This document shows positions 15,310-23,762 of a DNA stretch of 33,156 nt, one piece after another. This stretch comes from an uncultured Lachnospiraceae bacterium (GTDB lineage Bacteria; Bacillota; Clostridia; Lachnospirales; Lachnospiraceae). The notes under the pieces were generated by a model that saw only the letters and a list, made by a program, of their open reading frames with translations, had not been told where the DNA came from and searched no databases. The position numbers and the translations under genes were made by a program. Positions within the stretch are counted from its first letter, which is position 1; every line of letters begins with the position of its first letter. Location: positions 1 through 33,156 of the forward strand of contig CAJTVD010000045.1 of the NCBI GenBank assembly GCA_910579495.1, in the 5' to 3' direction.

Positions 15310-16452
15310 TTATACTGTCTGGAATTTACTGATATAAACCGGGAAGGTATCTGTCCCTTTCATTTCTTTTCCGGCGGTAATAGTAACATTCTTGTCTGTG
15401 ATCAGGTATTCCACATTTGCGCCTGCTTCCACCACAGTGTCCTGCATCAGGATACAGTTCTTTACTTTAGCGCCTTTGGCAATCTTAACGCCACGGAAGA
15501 TCACGCTGTTTTCCACCTCTCCTTCGATCACGCAGCCGTCGGCAACCATTACGTTCTGGACCTTTGCGCCCTCAATGTACCGGGTAGGGTTGTCGTCACG
15601 GATCTTGGTGTAAATGGAAGGGCCGGAGAAAAGGGCATCCAGGTTGTAGTCGTCCAGAAGCTTCATATTCTCATCAAAATAGCTCTTCATGTCACTGATA
15701 CGCGCCACATAGCCGTCATATTTGTAAGCCTGCACGTTCAGCTTGTTAAGCTGGGGCAGCAGCACATCCCGCTCGAAAAATTCCTGTCCCCGTACAAATG
15801 CGGTATTGATCAAGTCAATGAGCATTTCCCGTTCAATGATAAAGATGTTCATGGCGAAATTCTGGACGCCGGGAACCCTGGGATTCACATAGATTTTCTT
15901 AACACGCCCCTCTTCAATGTCAAAGGTGTAATAAAATCCCTTGTCGTTGGACTGGTAGGTCATAACGCTTTCAGGCAGCTCCTGCTCATTGTAGGCGATC
16001 GTAACATCCGCCCCGCTGTCAATGTGGGCCTTTAACATCGCACGGAAGTCAAAATTCACTACAATGTTCGTGTCTGTCATGATCACGTATTTTTCTTTTT
16101 CATCCCTTAAAAAGTCCAGGATATTTGCCAGGGCAGTCACCCTGCCGATGTAAGGTTTGGATTCCTTCTCTGCGAAAGGAGGGAAAATATGTAAACCGCC
16201 GTTCTTACGCACCAGGTCCCATTCACGCCCGGAATCCAGGTGGTCCATAAGGGAATGGTAGTTGTTATTGACCATTACGGAAATATTGTCAATGTTGGCA
16301 TGGGTCATACTGGATAAAGTAAAGTCAATCAAACGATAACGGCTGGCAAAGGGGATGGAAGCCATCAAACGCACGTTGACCAGTTCCGGGACCAGAGAGT
16401 CATAACTGTTGGGGAAAATGATACCAAGCGCACTTGTATTTGATTTTACCAT
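15310..16452 (-). CDS. glgD: Glucose-1-phosphate adenylyltransferase subunit GlgD
   Basis: This 380-residue protein is the regulatory-type partner of GlgC in Firmicutes glycogen synthesis (ADP-glucose formation). It has a nucleotidyltransferase-like N-terminus in which the GlgC signature GGxGxRL is replaced by GIIFPNSYDSLVPEL, as usual for GlgD. ASIPFASRYRLIDFTLSSM follows, and the C-terminus has left-handed beta-helix hexapeptide repeats (VMVADGCVIEGEVENSVIFRG). The degenerate active site fits a non-catalytic or weakly catalytic subunit. Its start overlaps the glgC stop by seven bases, so the genes are translationally coupled. Confidence 0.95.
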   Translation of the reverse strand: MVKSNTSALGIIFPNSYDSLVPELVNVRLMASIPFASRYRLIDFTLSSMTHANIDNISVMVNNNYHSLMDHLDSGREWDLVRKNGGLHIFPPFAEKESKPYIGRVTALANILDFLRDEKEKYVIMTDTNIVVNFDFRAMLKAHIDSGADVTIAYNEQELPESVMTYQSNDKGFYYTFDIEEGRVKKIYVNPRVPGVQNFAMNIFIIEREMLIDLINTAFVRGQEFFERDVLLPQLNKLNVQAYKYDGYVARISDMKSYFDENMKLLDDYNLDALFSGPSIYTKIRDDNPTRYIEGAKVQNVMVADGCVIEGEVENSVIFRGVKIAKGAKVKNCILMQDTVVEAGANVEYLITDKNVTITAGKEMKGTDTFPVYISKFQTV

Positions 16453-17654
16453 TGTTCTTCACCGCCTTTTATATTATTTTTTACCATGGCGTTGGGGCCT
16501 ACCACGGCGTTATCGCCTACTGTGACGCCTGCACCGATGGTTGCCACGCCGTTTTCGTCACCGGAGGGCATTGCGCCTACCACGGCATTTTCGCCGACTG
16601 TAACGTTTTCAGCGATAATACAGTGTTTCACCACAGCGCCAGCCTTGATATGGGTGCCGCCCATGATCACTGCGTCTTCCACTACAGCGCCAGCCTCTAC
16701 CCGGACGCCTGCAAAGAGGATGGAATGCTTTACGTTCCCCTTGATGCGGCAGCCGTCGGTGATCATGGCATTTTCCACTACAGCGCCTGCGCTGATCTTA
16801 TGCCCGGTCATACCGCTGTTACGGCTGTAGATCTTCCAATTTTCGTCGAAAAGATTGATGCCGCTGTGCTCGGGGTCTAAAACTTCCATATTTGCTTCCC
16901 AAAGGGAGGAAATGGTTCCCACATCCTTCCAGTAGCCGCTGAAATGATAAGCGTACATCCGGCGGTTGTCCCTTAAAAGGTTGGGGATAATGTTGTTTCC
17001 GAAGTCGTTTTCAGAATTAGGGTCAGCTTCGTCCTCTTCCAGGTATTTTTTCAGGATATCCCAGTTGAAGATATAAATGCCCATGGAAGCCAGGTTGGAT
17101 TTGGGATTCTTAGGCTTTTCCTGGAATTCTGTGATCCTGTCGTTCTCGTCAGCTACCATCAGGCCGAAACGGGGAGCCTCCTCCCAGGGGACCTCCATAA
17201 CGGCTACGCTGAATTCCGCATCCTTTTCCTTATGAAATTTCAGGAAATCGCTGTAGTCCTGCTTACAGATCTGGTCGCCGGAAAGAATAATGACATATTT
17301 CGGGTCATAACGCTCAATAAACGATATATTCTGGTAAATCGCATTCGCCGTACCCTTGTACCAGTCTGAGCCGCTTGCTTTCTGGTAAGGCGGCAGCACA
17401 TGCACACCTCCGTGAAGACGGTCCAGGTCCCAGGGCTGGCCGTTGCCGATGTATTCATTCAGCTCCAGCGGCTGATACTGTGTCAGGATGCCTACAGTAT
17501 CAATGTCTGAATTGACGCAGTTCGACAGCGGGAAATCAATGATACGGTATTTACCGCCGAATGGAACTGCTGGTTTTGCAAGCTTTTCCGTAAGGGCGTA
17601 AAGGCGTGAACCCTGTCCGCCGGCAAGAAGCATTGCAATCATTTCTTTTGCCAT
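16446..17654 (-). CDS. glgC: Glucose-1-phosphate adenylyltransferase GlgC
   Basis: This 402-residue catalytic subunit makes ADP-glucose from ATP and glucose-1-phosphate, the committed step to glycogen. The N-terminal signature LLAGGQGSRLYALTEKLAKP is intact, followed by AVPFGGKYRIIDFPLSNC. The substrate-binding region includes LSGDQICKQDY, and the C-terminus has hexapeptide repeats. The start ATG at 17654-17652 has AGGAGG close upstream on the minus strand. It is first in a two-gene operon with glgD; no glycogen synthase or branching enzyme lies within the window. Confidence 0.96.
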   Translation of the reverse strand: MAKEMIAMLLAGGQGSRLYALTEKLAKPAVPFGGKYRIIDFPLSNCVNSDIDTVGILTQYQPLELNEYIGNGQPWDLDRLHGGVHVLPPYQKASGSDWYKGTANAIYQNISFIERYDPKYVIILSGDQICKQDYSDFLKFHKEKDAEFSVAVMEVPWEEAPRFGLMVADENDRITEFQEKPKNPKSNLASMGIYIFNWDILKKYLEEDEADPNSENDFGNNIIPNLLRDNRRMYAYHFSGYWKDVGTISSLWEANMEVLDPEHSGINLFDENWKIYSRNSGMTGHKISAGAVVENAMITDGCRIKGNVKHSILFAGVRVEAGAVVEDAVIMGGTHIKAGAVVKHCIIAENVTVGENAVVGAMPSGDENGVATIGAGVTVGDNAVVGPNAMVKNNIKGGEEQW

Positions 17655-18051
17655 ATTACTACTCCTCCTAATTTTTAAGCCTTATAAAAGAATTATACAA
17701 CATAATCACGAAAAATAACAGACGAATGGGAAAAAAACTGGAAAAAGTTACGGTTACGATTTCCTGTTTGCTGGTTCCGGGCGGCATTTTGATAGAGACG
17801 GGGGACCATGGCCTGCCATTTTTGCAGGCCGGGCGGCCTGGCCATGGAAATTATCGGGAAAACAGGGGAAGCCAGGGACCATATGCGGGTGGCGGGGGCA
17901 GGCGCCATTGGATGGGACTGCCCATATTAGTTTTGGCCCGGACAGTAAGGATTACGGTTATTACGCGGTAATGCCCGTTCATAGCATCAACAAAACCTTA
18001 TGCCCGTTTTGGCCGATATATACGATATATTTATATAGGGCAGGTGATTAA
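17655..18051. other. Divergent intergenic region, glgC to response regulator
   Basis: This region of 397 bases has no credible gene. Close to glgC, a minus-strand -10 TATAAT lies at 17697-17692 with no good -35. In the centre, GGCCTGC (17810-17816) pairs with GCAGGCC (17824-17830), and CCATGGCC (17806-17813) pairs with GGCCATGG (17840-17847); the two alternatives compete for the same bases. Near the response regulator, the sequence is AT-rich (ATATATACGATATATTTATAT) and could hold its promoter, but no clear LytTR site pair was found. Confidence 0.5.
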
Positions 18052-18768
18052 ATGCTGTCAATAGCGGTTTGTGATGATGAAGTGATAGAATGCTGCAGCC
18101 TGGCAAAAAGAATAAAAGAAATTATGGAAGAAATGAAAATACCATGCATCATCCGCCAGTTCCCAAGTGGCGGGGAACTGCTGCAGGCATTGGAAAGTTT
18201 TGATATCGTTTTCCTTGATATTATTATGCAGGATTTGGATGGGATGAAAACAGCACAGATTTTCCGTAAAAAGGCAACCGATAAAATACTTATTTTTGTA
18301 TCTTCCAGCAGGGAGTATGTGTTTGAAGCATATGACGTGGAGGCGTTCCAGTACCTGCTGAAGCCCGTGGGTGACAGGAAACTGAAAAGTGTGCTGCAAA
18401 AAGCTGTCCTGAAAACCGGAAGCTGTTCACAGGAATTTATCATTGTCAGCAGGGAAAGGCAGAAAAAGAAGTTATTTCTTGATGATATATACTATTTCGA
18501 GATAAAAGGAAGGATAGTTGATGTCCATGGGCTGGAAGGGATTTTTACTTATTATGGGCAGATAGGGGAGTTGGAGGACAAATTACAGGATAAAGGGTTT
18601 TTCAGGTGCCATAAAAGTTACCTGGTCAATCTAAAACATGTTGACGGGTATAACAGGCAGGACGTGATCCTGGAAAATGGGGAAAGAATCGTGATTGCCA
18701 AAAGAAGGTATGGGCAGTTTGTCCAGGAGGTGCTTAAGGTTATGTGGGAAAATGGAGGGATACTATGA
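18052..18768 (+). CDS. LytTR-family response regulator (AgrA-like)
   Basis: The 238-residue regulator has a receiver domain with the acidic pocket CDDE (residues 7-10), phospho-acceptor Asp in IVFLDIIMQDLDG (D56), and Lys in YLLKPVG. From about residue 130 it has a LytTR DNA-binding domain (IYYFEIKGRIVDVHG, then FFRCHKSYLVNLKHV). Such regulators bind paired direct repeats near promoters and control bacteriocin, quorum sensing or envelope genes. Its stop overlaps the kinase start as ATGA. The ribosome binding site AGGTGA precedes the ATG. The target is unknown. Confidence 0.92.
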   Translation: MLSIAVCDDEVIECCSLAKRIKEIMEEMKIPCIIRQFPSGGELLQALESFDIVFLDIIMQDLDGMKTAQIFRKKATDKILIFVSSSREYVFEAYDVEAFQYLLKPVGDRKLKSVLQKAVLKTGSCSQEFIIVSRERQKKKLFLDDIYYFEIKGRIVDVHGLEGIFTYYGQIGELEDKLQDKGFFRCHKSYLVNLKHVDGYNRQDVILENGERIVIAKRRYGQFVQEVLKVMWENGGIL

Positions 18769-20141
18769 AACAGCTTTTAGCTTATACGGATATTTTAATC
18801 TTAGCGCCATTCTTCCTGGGGTATCTGTGGGCAGCGGATAAATTTTGTAAAAAATTTTTGGGGGCTTGCCCAAGGAGAGCCTGGCTGTTTTTGCCCATTT
18901 CCTTTTGTGGCTGGCTGTGTTGTAATATTTTGGGGCGGTTATCTTCCGGCTTGTATCCTTTTTCTGTATTTCTGTACCCTGTATTTTTCATAGGATTGGT
19001 GGTGGTGCTGTTCCAATCAGAAAGGGAAAAAAGGATCCTGGCGGCCTCTATGCTGGTGGCAGTCAGGCTGGCAGCAGATTTCTCTGCCTCTTTTTTATCT
19101 TGCCTGGAACTGTTTTTCCTGCACATAGTAAAGAAAATCCCGGAACCATTTTTTAAAGACTGGGAGACTGGGCTGGTCAGTGGTATTGGTTATTGTTTTG
19201 CCATATTGGCTGTACGATGGATGTGGGAGCATCTTGAGAATGTTTTTTGCGGCAAGCCGAGAAAGTGGTATGTCATATTGACAGTCCCTTTGCTTTTGGT
19301 CATTGCAGTATATGATGTGGCGTGCTTAGGTGCCAGCAATGGCATTATGGTCAGGAGCGGGGGCAACATGGGGCTGTATTATGACCAGATTTTCAGCCTT
19401 GCCGAATTCTTGGTTTTGGACTTCCTTTCTATGGCAGCAGCAGGATTTTATGTGTTTGGGATGGAACGGATTTATCTGGAGCAGGAAAAGAGCGGCCGGT
19501 ACCATTCGCAGATTTCGGTTTACAAAATGCTGGCGGAGCAGTACAGACGGTCGGAACGGCTGCGGCACGACATGAAAAACCATATTATTGCCCTATCGGC
19601 GCTGTCCCGGAATAAAGAATGGGAGAAGATAGATGGCTACCTGAAAAATATGGAGGGCATTGCCCTGGATGTGGGAGGGGATATGACAGGGAATAAGGCA
19701 GTGGATGCACTTCTGCATCAGAAACGGAAACAGGCAAAGGAGGGAAACATTCAATGGGAATGTGATGTACAGATACCGGGAGAATGTTGCATCAATGAGT
19801 TTGACCTGTGCGTATTGTTTGGGAACATATTGGATAATGCCTTGGAAGCGTGTGGAAGGATGCAGGGAGATGAATGCCGCTTTATCAATATTCAGGCAAA
19901 AGCGGTAAAGAAATGTTTTCTGGTGGAAGTAAAAAACAGTATGGGCAGGGCGGAAAAGTTTACAGAAAGCTTTACGGATAAAGGGAATTATCAGGCACAT
20001 GGCATCGGCCTGCTGAATGTTGGCGATGTGGTGGACAGGTATAACGGGGCAGTGCATAAAGAAGCAAAAAAAGGCATTTTCGTGATATCCATTTTAATGC
20101 CGTTTCCTGATGCCGTACATGACATCAAAACGGCTGTTTGA
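18765..20141 (+). CDS. GHKL sensor histidine kinase (AgrC-like)
   Basis: This 458-residue membrane kinase pairs with the preceding regulator. About seven hydrophobic segments lie in the first 240 residues. The phospho-acceptor His is in RLRHDMKNHIIALS (H268), and the GHKL ATPase domain has the N box FGNILDNALEAC and the G box HGIGLLNV. The layout matches peptide-sensing kinases of the AgrC/ComD class. No AgrB protease or small pheromone precursor is encoded nearby, so the signal is unknown. The start is ATG 18765, overlapping the regulator stop, with TGGAGGGA just upstream; an earlier GTG at 18744 would lie inside the regulator gene and is less likely. Confidence 0.9.
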   Translation: MKQLLAYTDILILAPFFLGYLWAADKFCKKFLGACPRRAWLFLPISFCGWLCCNILGRLSSGLYPFSVFLYPVFFIGLVVVLFQSEREKRILAASMLVAVRLAADFSASFLSCLELFFLHIVKKIPEPFFKDWETGLVSGIGYCFAILAVRWMWEHLENVFCGKPRKWYVILTVPLLLVIAVYDVACLGASNGIMVRSGGNMGLYYDQIFSLAEFLVLDFLSMAAAGFYVFGMERIYLEQEKSGRYHSQISVYKMLAEQYRRSERLRHDMKNHIIALSALSRNKEWEKIDGYLKNMEGIALDVGGDMTGNKAVDALLHQKRKQAKEGNIQWECDVQIPGECCINEFDLCVLFGNILDNALEACGRMQGDECRFINIQAKAVKKCFLVEVKNSMGRAEKFTESFTDKGNYQAHGIGLLNVGDVVDRYNGAVHKEAKKGIFVISILMPFPDAVHDIKTAV

Positions 20142-20231
20142 AACAGAAACCTAATATCGTATATCCCCGCCTCCGAAAAGATAAATGAGGGTTTTTACTA
20201 CTCTTAAATATGGTGGCCAGGAGGCGGTGCT

Positions 20232-20744
20232 ATGAATACAAAGACAATGGAAGGCCTTGTAGGCGCAAGGACAAATATGAATCTGCTAGATACCCCCATG
20301 CGTGTCTATAAGGAGGCAAGGCGCAAAGGCAATACAGCAACAATGGAGCGCGCAATGGGGTATGCCGGTGAATTTTCCGGCAAGGCGGAGGAATATAAGG
20401 CGGAAGCAGACAAAGGGATGGAAGAAGATGCAAAGGAGGCAAGGGAAAAAGCTACATTACAAAGTGAGGAGGCTGTCCGCAAGCGCAGGGAAGAACGTGA
20501 AAAACTGGAAGAGAGGATGGAAGAAAACAGGAATGCAGATTCCCGTACAGACACCCAGGAGACAAGGGCATGCCTCTTGGAAATCAGTGAAGAAGGAAAG
20601 GTATTGTGGAAGGGCAGCATAGGGTCAGGCAGCACAAGCCCTGGTGAAATAAAGGCGGATGCCGTAAGGGAGCCTGTGGCCTATACAAAAACAGGCAAGA
20701 CGGTCCCGGCGGAAGGGGAGGCAAGCATTTCAGTTTCTATATAA
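20232..20744 (+). CDS. Charged helical hypothetical protein
   Basis: The 170-residue protein matches no family I can name. Residues 30-105 are rich in Glu, Lys and Arg and should form a long helix or coiled coil (AREKATLQSEEAVRKRREER). The C-terminal 60 residues look like a small beta-rich segment (ACLLEISEEGKVLWKGSI). There is no signal peptide or membrane segment. It has a strong ribosome binding site (GGAGG at 20220-20224) and lies 90 bases after the histidine kinase on the same strand, so it may be a target or third member of that system. That link is inference. Confidence 0.7.
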   Translation: MNTKTMEGLVGARTNMNLLDTPMRVYKEARRKGNTATMERAMGYAGEFSGKAEEYKAEADKGMEEDAKEAREKATLQSEEAVRKRREEREKLEERMEENRNADSRTDTQETRACLLEISEEGKVLWKGSIGSGSTSPGEIKADAVREPVAYTKTGKTVPAEGEASISVSI

Positions 20745-20871
20745 TCCGGAGCTGTGCCGGGGACATTACGCCCTGAAATAAGCCCGGTAAAAAGGAAAGA
20801 GCCAGGGATTGATGTTATTTATCCTCAACAAGATTTTGAATTGTATTTTATACTGCAAATTAATTATAAGA

Positions 20872-20909
20872 GAAGAGACCGGCCTTCTCACAAACAGCCC
20901 GGTCTCTTC
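20872..20909 (-). terminator. Terminator of the sigma-factor operon
   Basis: GAAGAGACCGG (20872-20882) pairs exactly with CCGGTCTCTTC (20899-20909). On the minus strand TTATAATTAATTT follows. It lies 25 bases beyond the lipoprotein stop. The other side (CACCCTTAAAAT) is less suited to plus-strand termination. Confidence 0.7.
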
Positions 20910-20933
20910 CACCCTTAAAATCTTCTATGCAAT

Positions 20934-22166
20934 TCAGTAATGCACAAGCACCGTCTTCTGTGGGATATCGTTATGCCCTCCCATACAGACAATGCACGCC
21001 CGAAGCTCCGGGAACAGGCAGACCTGGGGAGACCGATAAAACATCTCTTCTCTGTGGTCCTGGATCACTTCTTTATACAGTAAGGAGAAATCCGATGCCC
21101 GCCAGATTGCAATCTCCATCTGGGCCGTATCCAGGGCCGCCGTGGCATAGACAGATCCGTCATCGGAAAAGAAAGGCCCGCTTACCGGCAGTGAGCTTAC
21201 CTTCTCCGTATTGTATGCCGCATTTCCCGTTTTCGTATTGATCACTCCCATTCCTCCCTCAAAGAACAGGCTGTCCTCCCCAAACAGCAGCTTTCCGCCG
21301 CTGTACCCTGTCGCCGTACCAAAATCATACTGTAGGATATGGTTTTCATAGCCTTTACCGTCTATGCCGACCCGGCCCCATGACGGAACCGATGTGCCAT
21401 TCTGGCCCGTCGTGCCGCTAAACACAATATGACTGTTGTCTTCATCAAAGAAGAGCGCTGAGGCCCCTAAAAGATCAATGTTGTTTTCTTCCGTCCACAA
21501 ATCCATCACTTTCTGTTTCTTCTGGCTTTTGAGATCATAAAGGTTTATCCCCTCCCAATTATCGCAATAGACAAGCAGTGTTCCGTCATGTGAAACCGTC
21601 CATTCAGCCAGCGCTGCGGTGGATACAATATCATTCAAAACCATTCTCCGTGTCTCCTTCAGGGCATCATCGTAAAAAATACACAGACATTCCATATCCC
21701 CTTCGAAGCTGATCCCTATCATCTGTGCCCCCTCTTCCTGCGCATCCTCAAAGGGTAATCCGCTTTTGGGCACACCGATCGCACAATATCCACCCTTGTA
21801 CGAATAAAAATCAATCATATTCCAGTCTTCCGTCTTCGTCTGCGCCAGGGCCTGTGCCGTCACCATGTCATAAAGACACAGCATATCTTCCTTTAAAACC
21901 AGAAGCGTATTATCCTTTCCCTTCCAGATTTGTATGCTCCGGCCGTCAAACAATTCCCCGTCCAAGGCTGCCGCACTTTTATCCTGCCCGCCCATCGGCG
22001 CAGCCTTCGTTTCCGCAGTTCCCCTCTCTTCCGGGGTTTGGCCGGACTCTGCTTCCTTCGCCATCACTCCTTTTGAAAGCTGCCCTGCAGCATCCCTCAC
22101 CCCACATCCGGCCATACAGGCTGCGGCCAGTGTCATTGCCAGTATTTTTATCCATTTGTTCTTCAT
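20934..22166 (-). CDS. Lipoprotein with beta-propeller-like repeats
   Basis: The precursor is 410 residues, with a lipoprotein signal peptide: KNKWIK, a hydrophobic stretch, and lipobox MAGC with Cys at residue 21. A Ser/Ala/Glu-rich linker follows. The remainder contains repeated short strands such as TVSHDGTLLVYCDNWEGINLYDL and FSDDGSVYATAA, typical of WD40-like/TolB-like propellers. It should be anchored to the outer face of the membrane. The start is ATG 22166, with AAAGGAG upstream; a start 15 codons earlier lacks this and overlaps the previous gene. It is last in the sigma/anti-sigma operon and may act in the same stress pathway. Confidence 0.75.
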   Translation of the reverse strand: MKNKWIKILAMTLAAACMAGCGVRDAAGQLSKGVMAKEAESGQTPEERGTAETKAAPMGGQDKSAAALDGELFDGRSIQIWKGKDNTLLVLKEDMLCLYDMVTAQALAQTKTEDWNMIDFYSYKGGYCAIGVPKSGLPFEDAQEEGAQMIGISFEGDMECLCIFYDDALKETRRMVLNDIVSTAALAEWTVSHDGTLLVYCDNWEGINLYDLKSQKKQKVMDLWTEENNIDLLGASALFFDEDNSHIVFSGTTGQNGTSVPSWGRVGIDGKGYENHILQYDFGTATGYSGGKLLFGEDSLFFEGGMGVINTKTGNAAYNTEKVSSLPVSGPFFSDDGSVYATAALDTAQMEIAIWRASDFSLLYKEVIQDHREEMFYRSPQVCLFPELRACIVCMGGHNDIPQKTVLVHY

Positions 22167-22201
22167 AACAATCTCCTTTTTACCGATTTTCTGCTTTTTA
22201 C

Positions 22202-22822
22202 CTATGGCCATGGAATCCCAAGTTTATCCTTGGCATTCTCCAGCCAGACGGGATTGATGGTTTCTCCCACTTTTCCTGACGTGAAATATCCCCCCACCCA
22301 TGCCGGATTTTTACTCTCATCATACAGAAATTCCGCATAGCTGAATGTTTCCGGATCGCCGCCCAGAATCAGGTAATGTTTAATCCCCTGGCTGTCCCTG
22401 TAATCATAAATATACGCCTGACTGTCGGAAATCTGCTCCGTAATGTCAATATTTTCTCCGTTCGCCGTAAACCAGAGGCGGCCATCTTTATATACTGCCG
22501 GCGCTGTCACATTTGCCGTGTCAAGCACGGCACTGGAAACCATATTCCCCTTTTCATCCACCGATTCCGTAAATATGGCATTGCTGGCAAAAGATACAAT
22601 CCGGCTGATGATCCCCTCTCCGGTATATGCATATGTGGTTCCGCTGGCCAGCACCAGCAGCAGTACCGTTGCCAACGCGGCTGCCGGCCTCGGAAGCCGT
22701 CTGTATCCCGCCGGGATTTTTGATGTGCCTGCCTGCTTATTTTGCATTGCCTCTTCAATACGCTGGCTGCACCGCTCCGGCATTTTGATTTGCCCGTATA
22801 CTTCTTTCACTCTATTTTCCAT
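22202..22822 (-). CDS. Membrane-anchored putative anti-sigma factor
   Basis: This 206-residue protein has a short cytoplasmic N-terminus (about 45 residues), one membrane segment (about 47-65, AALATVLLLVLAS), and an extracytoplasmic domain of about 140 residues. It sits three bases downstream of an ECF sigma gene, the standard position of a cognate anti-sigma factor. The N-terminus lacks an obvious zinc-binding HxxxCxxC motif, so it would be a non-ZAS type. The outer domain has no family I recognise. The role is inferred from position and topology. Confidence 0.65.
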   Translation of the reverse strand: MENRVKEVYGQIKMPERCSQRIEEAMQNKQAGTSKIPAGYRRLPRPAAALATVLLLVLASGTTYAYTGEGIISRIVSFASNAIFTESVDEKGNMVSSAVLDTANVTAPAVYKDGRLWFTANGENIDITEQISDSQAYIYDYRDSQGIKHYLILGGDPETFSYAEFLYDESKNPAWVGGYFTSGKVGETINPVWLENAKDKLGIPWP

Positions 22823-22825
22823 CCA

Positions 22826-23290
22826 TCAGACCTCCTCTTTTAATGCTTCTTCCAATATCCTCCTTGCCCGCGACATTCGTGTTGTGACAGCACTGTCAGA
22901 AATATGTAGTATCTCCCCGATTTCCCGGACCGTATATCCTTCATAATAGAAAAGATAGACGACGATACGATATTTGGGTTTCAACCTGCCGATACATTCC
23001 CAGACATCACTCTGTTCAGGCTGATCAAACACGATCTCTTCCCTATGTGCTTCTTCAAACGGCCCTGTCCTTTTTCTCCAAACAGAGCGCAGGAGGCTCC
23101 GGCACTGGTTGGCTGTCACCTGCATCAGCCATGCCTTCTCCTTACCGGGCGTCAGGCTGCTTTGCTCCATCAGTTTCAGAAAGACCGTCTGACAGACATC
23201 TTCCGCATCCTGGATTGAATGGGTGTAACTGGCCGCCAGCCTGTAGACATCATCCTTATAGAGACGGAACAATTCCATCACATCATACAT
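22826..23290 (-). CDS. ECF-type RNA polymerase sigma factor
   Basis: The 154-residue protein has only sigma regions 2 and 4. Region 2 includes LYKDDVYRLAASYTHSIQDAEDVCQTVFLKL. Region 4 includes the HTH YTVREIGEILHISDSAVTTRMSRARRIL. It directs polymerase to ECF promoters. The ribosome binding site AAAGGAG precedes the start on the minus strand. It is the first gene of a three-gene operon with the putative anti-sigma factor and a lipoprotein. An ECF-type promoter lies 67 bases upstream, so it likely transcribes itself. The inducing signal is probably envelope-related but not shown. Confidence 0.93.
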   Translation of the reverse strand: MYDVMELFRLYKDDVYRLAASYTHSIQDAEDVCQTVFLKLMEQSSLTPGKEKAWLMQVTANQCRSLLRSVWRKRTGPFEEAHREEIVFDQPEQSDVWECIGRLKPKYRIVVYLFYYEGYTVREIGEILHISDSAVTTRMSRARRILEEALKEEV

Positions 23291-23356
23291 GAATGCATCT
23301 CCTTTCTGTATTTTTAGCTTCCGTGTAAATTTTTAATCTTGAGATCTCATAAATAA

Positions 23357-23383
23357 GACGCGCCAGCCTCTCCTTTTGTCACA
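23357..23383 (-). promoter_or_regulatory. ECF-type autoregulatory promoter
   Basis: On the minus strand, TGTGAC (23383-23378) and CGTC (23360-23357) are separated by 17 bases. This matches the ECF pattern of an AAC- or GAC-containing -35 and a CGTC -10. It lies at the right distance upstream of the sigma gene to be its own target. Confidence 0.6.
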
Positions 23384-23443
23384 AACTATTTGTAATATAT
23401 ATTTGCTTTTTTATTTCCCCGTCTTCATACTGTATAATTTTTA

Positions 23444-23563
23444 GGTGTTAGCCAACAAAGAATTACTTATCGCCGCATCAATTTGCTTTCAGAAGAAGAA
23501 ATCTTATCTTTGTTTGATGCTGTTCTTCTTATGTCTGCGAAGAATACCCCCAAGTTAAGTTAG
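23444..23563 (+). other. Possible gene remnant upstream of secA
   Basis: A frame ending at TAG 23561-23563 reads RITYRRINLLSEEEILSLF and then ends in SAKNTPKLS. It has protein-like composition but no start codon or ribosome binding site; an in-frame TAA lies just before 23444. It may be the 3' end of a lost gene. I do not recognise it. The rest of 23384-23692 shows nothing further. Confidence 0.25.
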
Positions 23564-23692
23564 CCTTCCCATGAGCTTCAATTATTATTTTAGTTTTACC
23601 ATAGGCGTCAGATAGGATCAATGTCTGATGACAGGACGGTACATTTTAATAGGGGATTTTTAGCTGTTGTTAAATTATGATGAATTGCATAG

Positions 23693-23721
23693 TTGAATAA
23701 AAGCGTAAAATCTGCTACAAT
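23693..23721 (+). promoter_or_regulatory. secA promoter
   Basis: TTGAAT (23693-23698) and TACAAT (23716-23721) are separated by 17 bases, a good housekeeping-sigma promoter. Transcription would start near 23728, leaving a leader of about 175 bases before the secA start codon. Confidence 0.65.
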
Positions 23722-23762
23722 AAGGTTTAGCTTTTTTAGCAAGACGGAAATTTGTAGGAGAT

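Noticed and set aside
15301..16035. Long plus-strand open frame opposite glgD
   Set aside because: It is the complementary shadow of glgD hexapeptide repeats; the minus-strand product is an unmistakable family member.
17726..17971. Plus-strand open frame of 81 codons between glgC and the response regulator
   Set aside because: No ribosome binding site, odd composition, overlaps GC-rich inverted repeats and a likely promoter region; no recognisable family.
18744..18767. GTG at 18744 as the histidine kinase start
   Set aside because: It lies well inside the regulator gene, while ATG 18765 overlaps the stop as ATGA with a good ribosome binding site.
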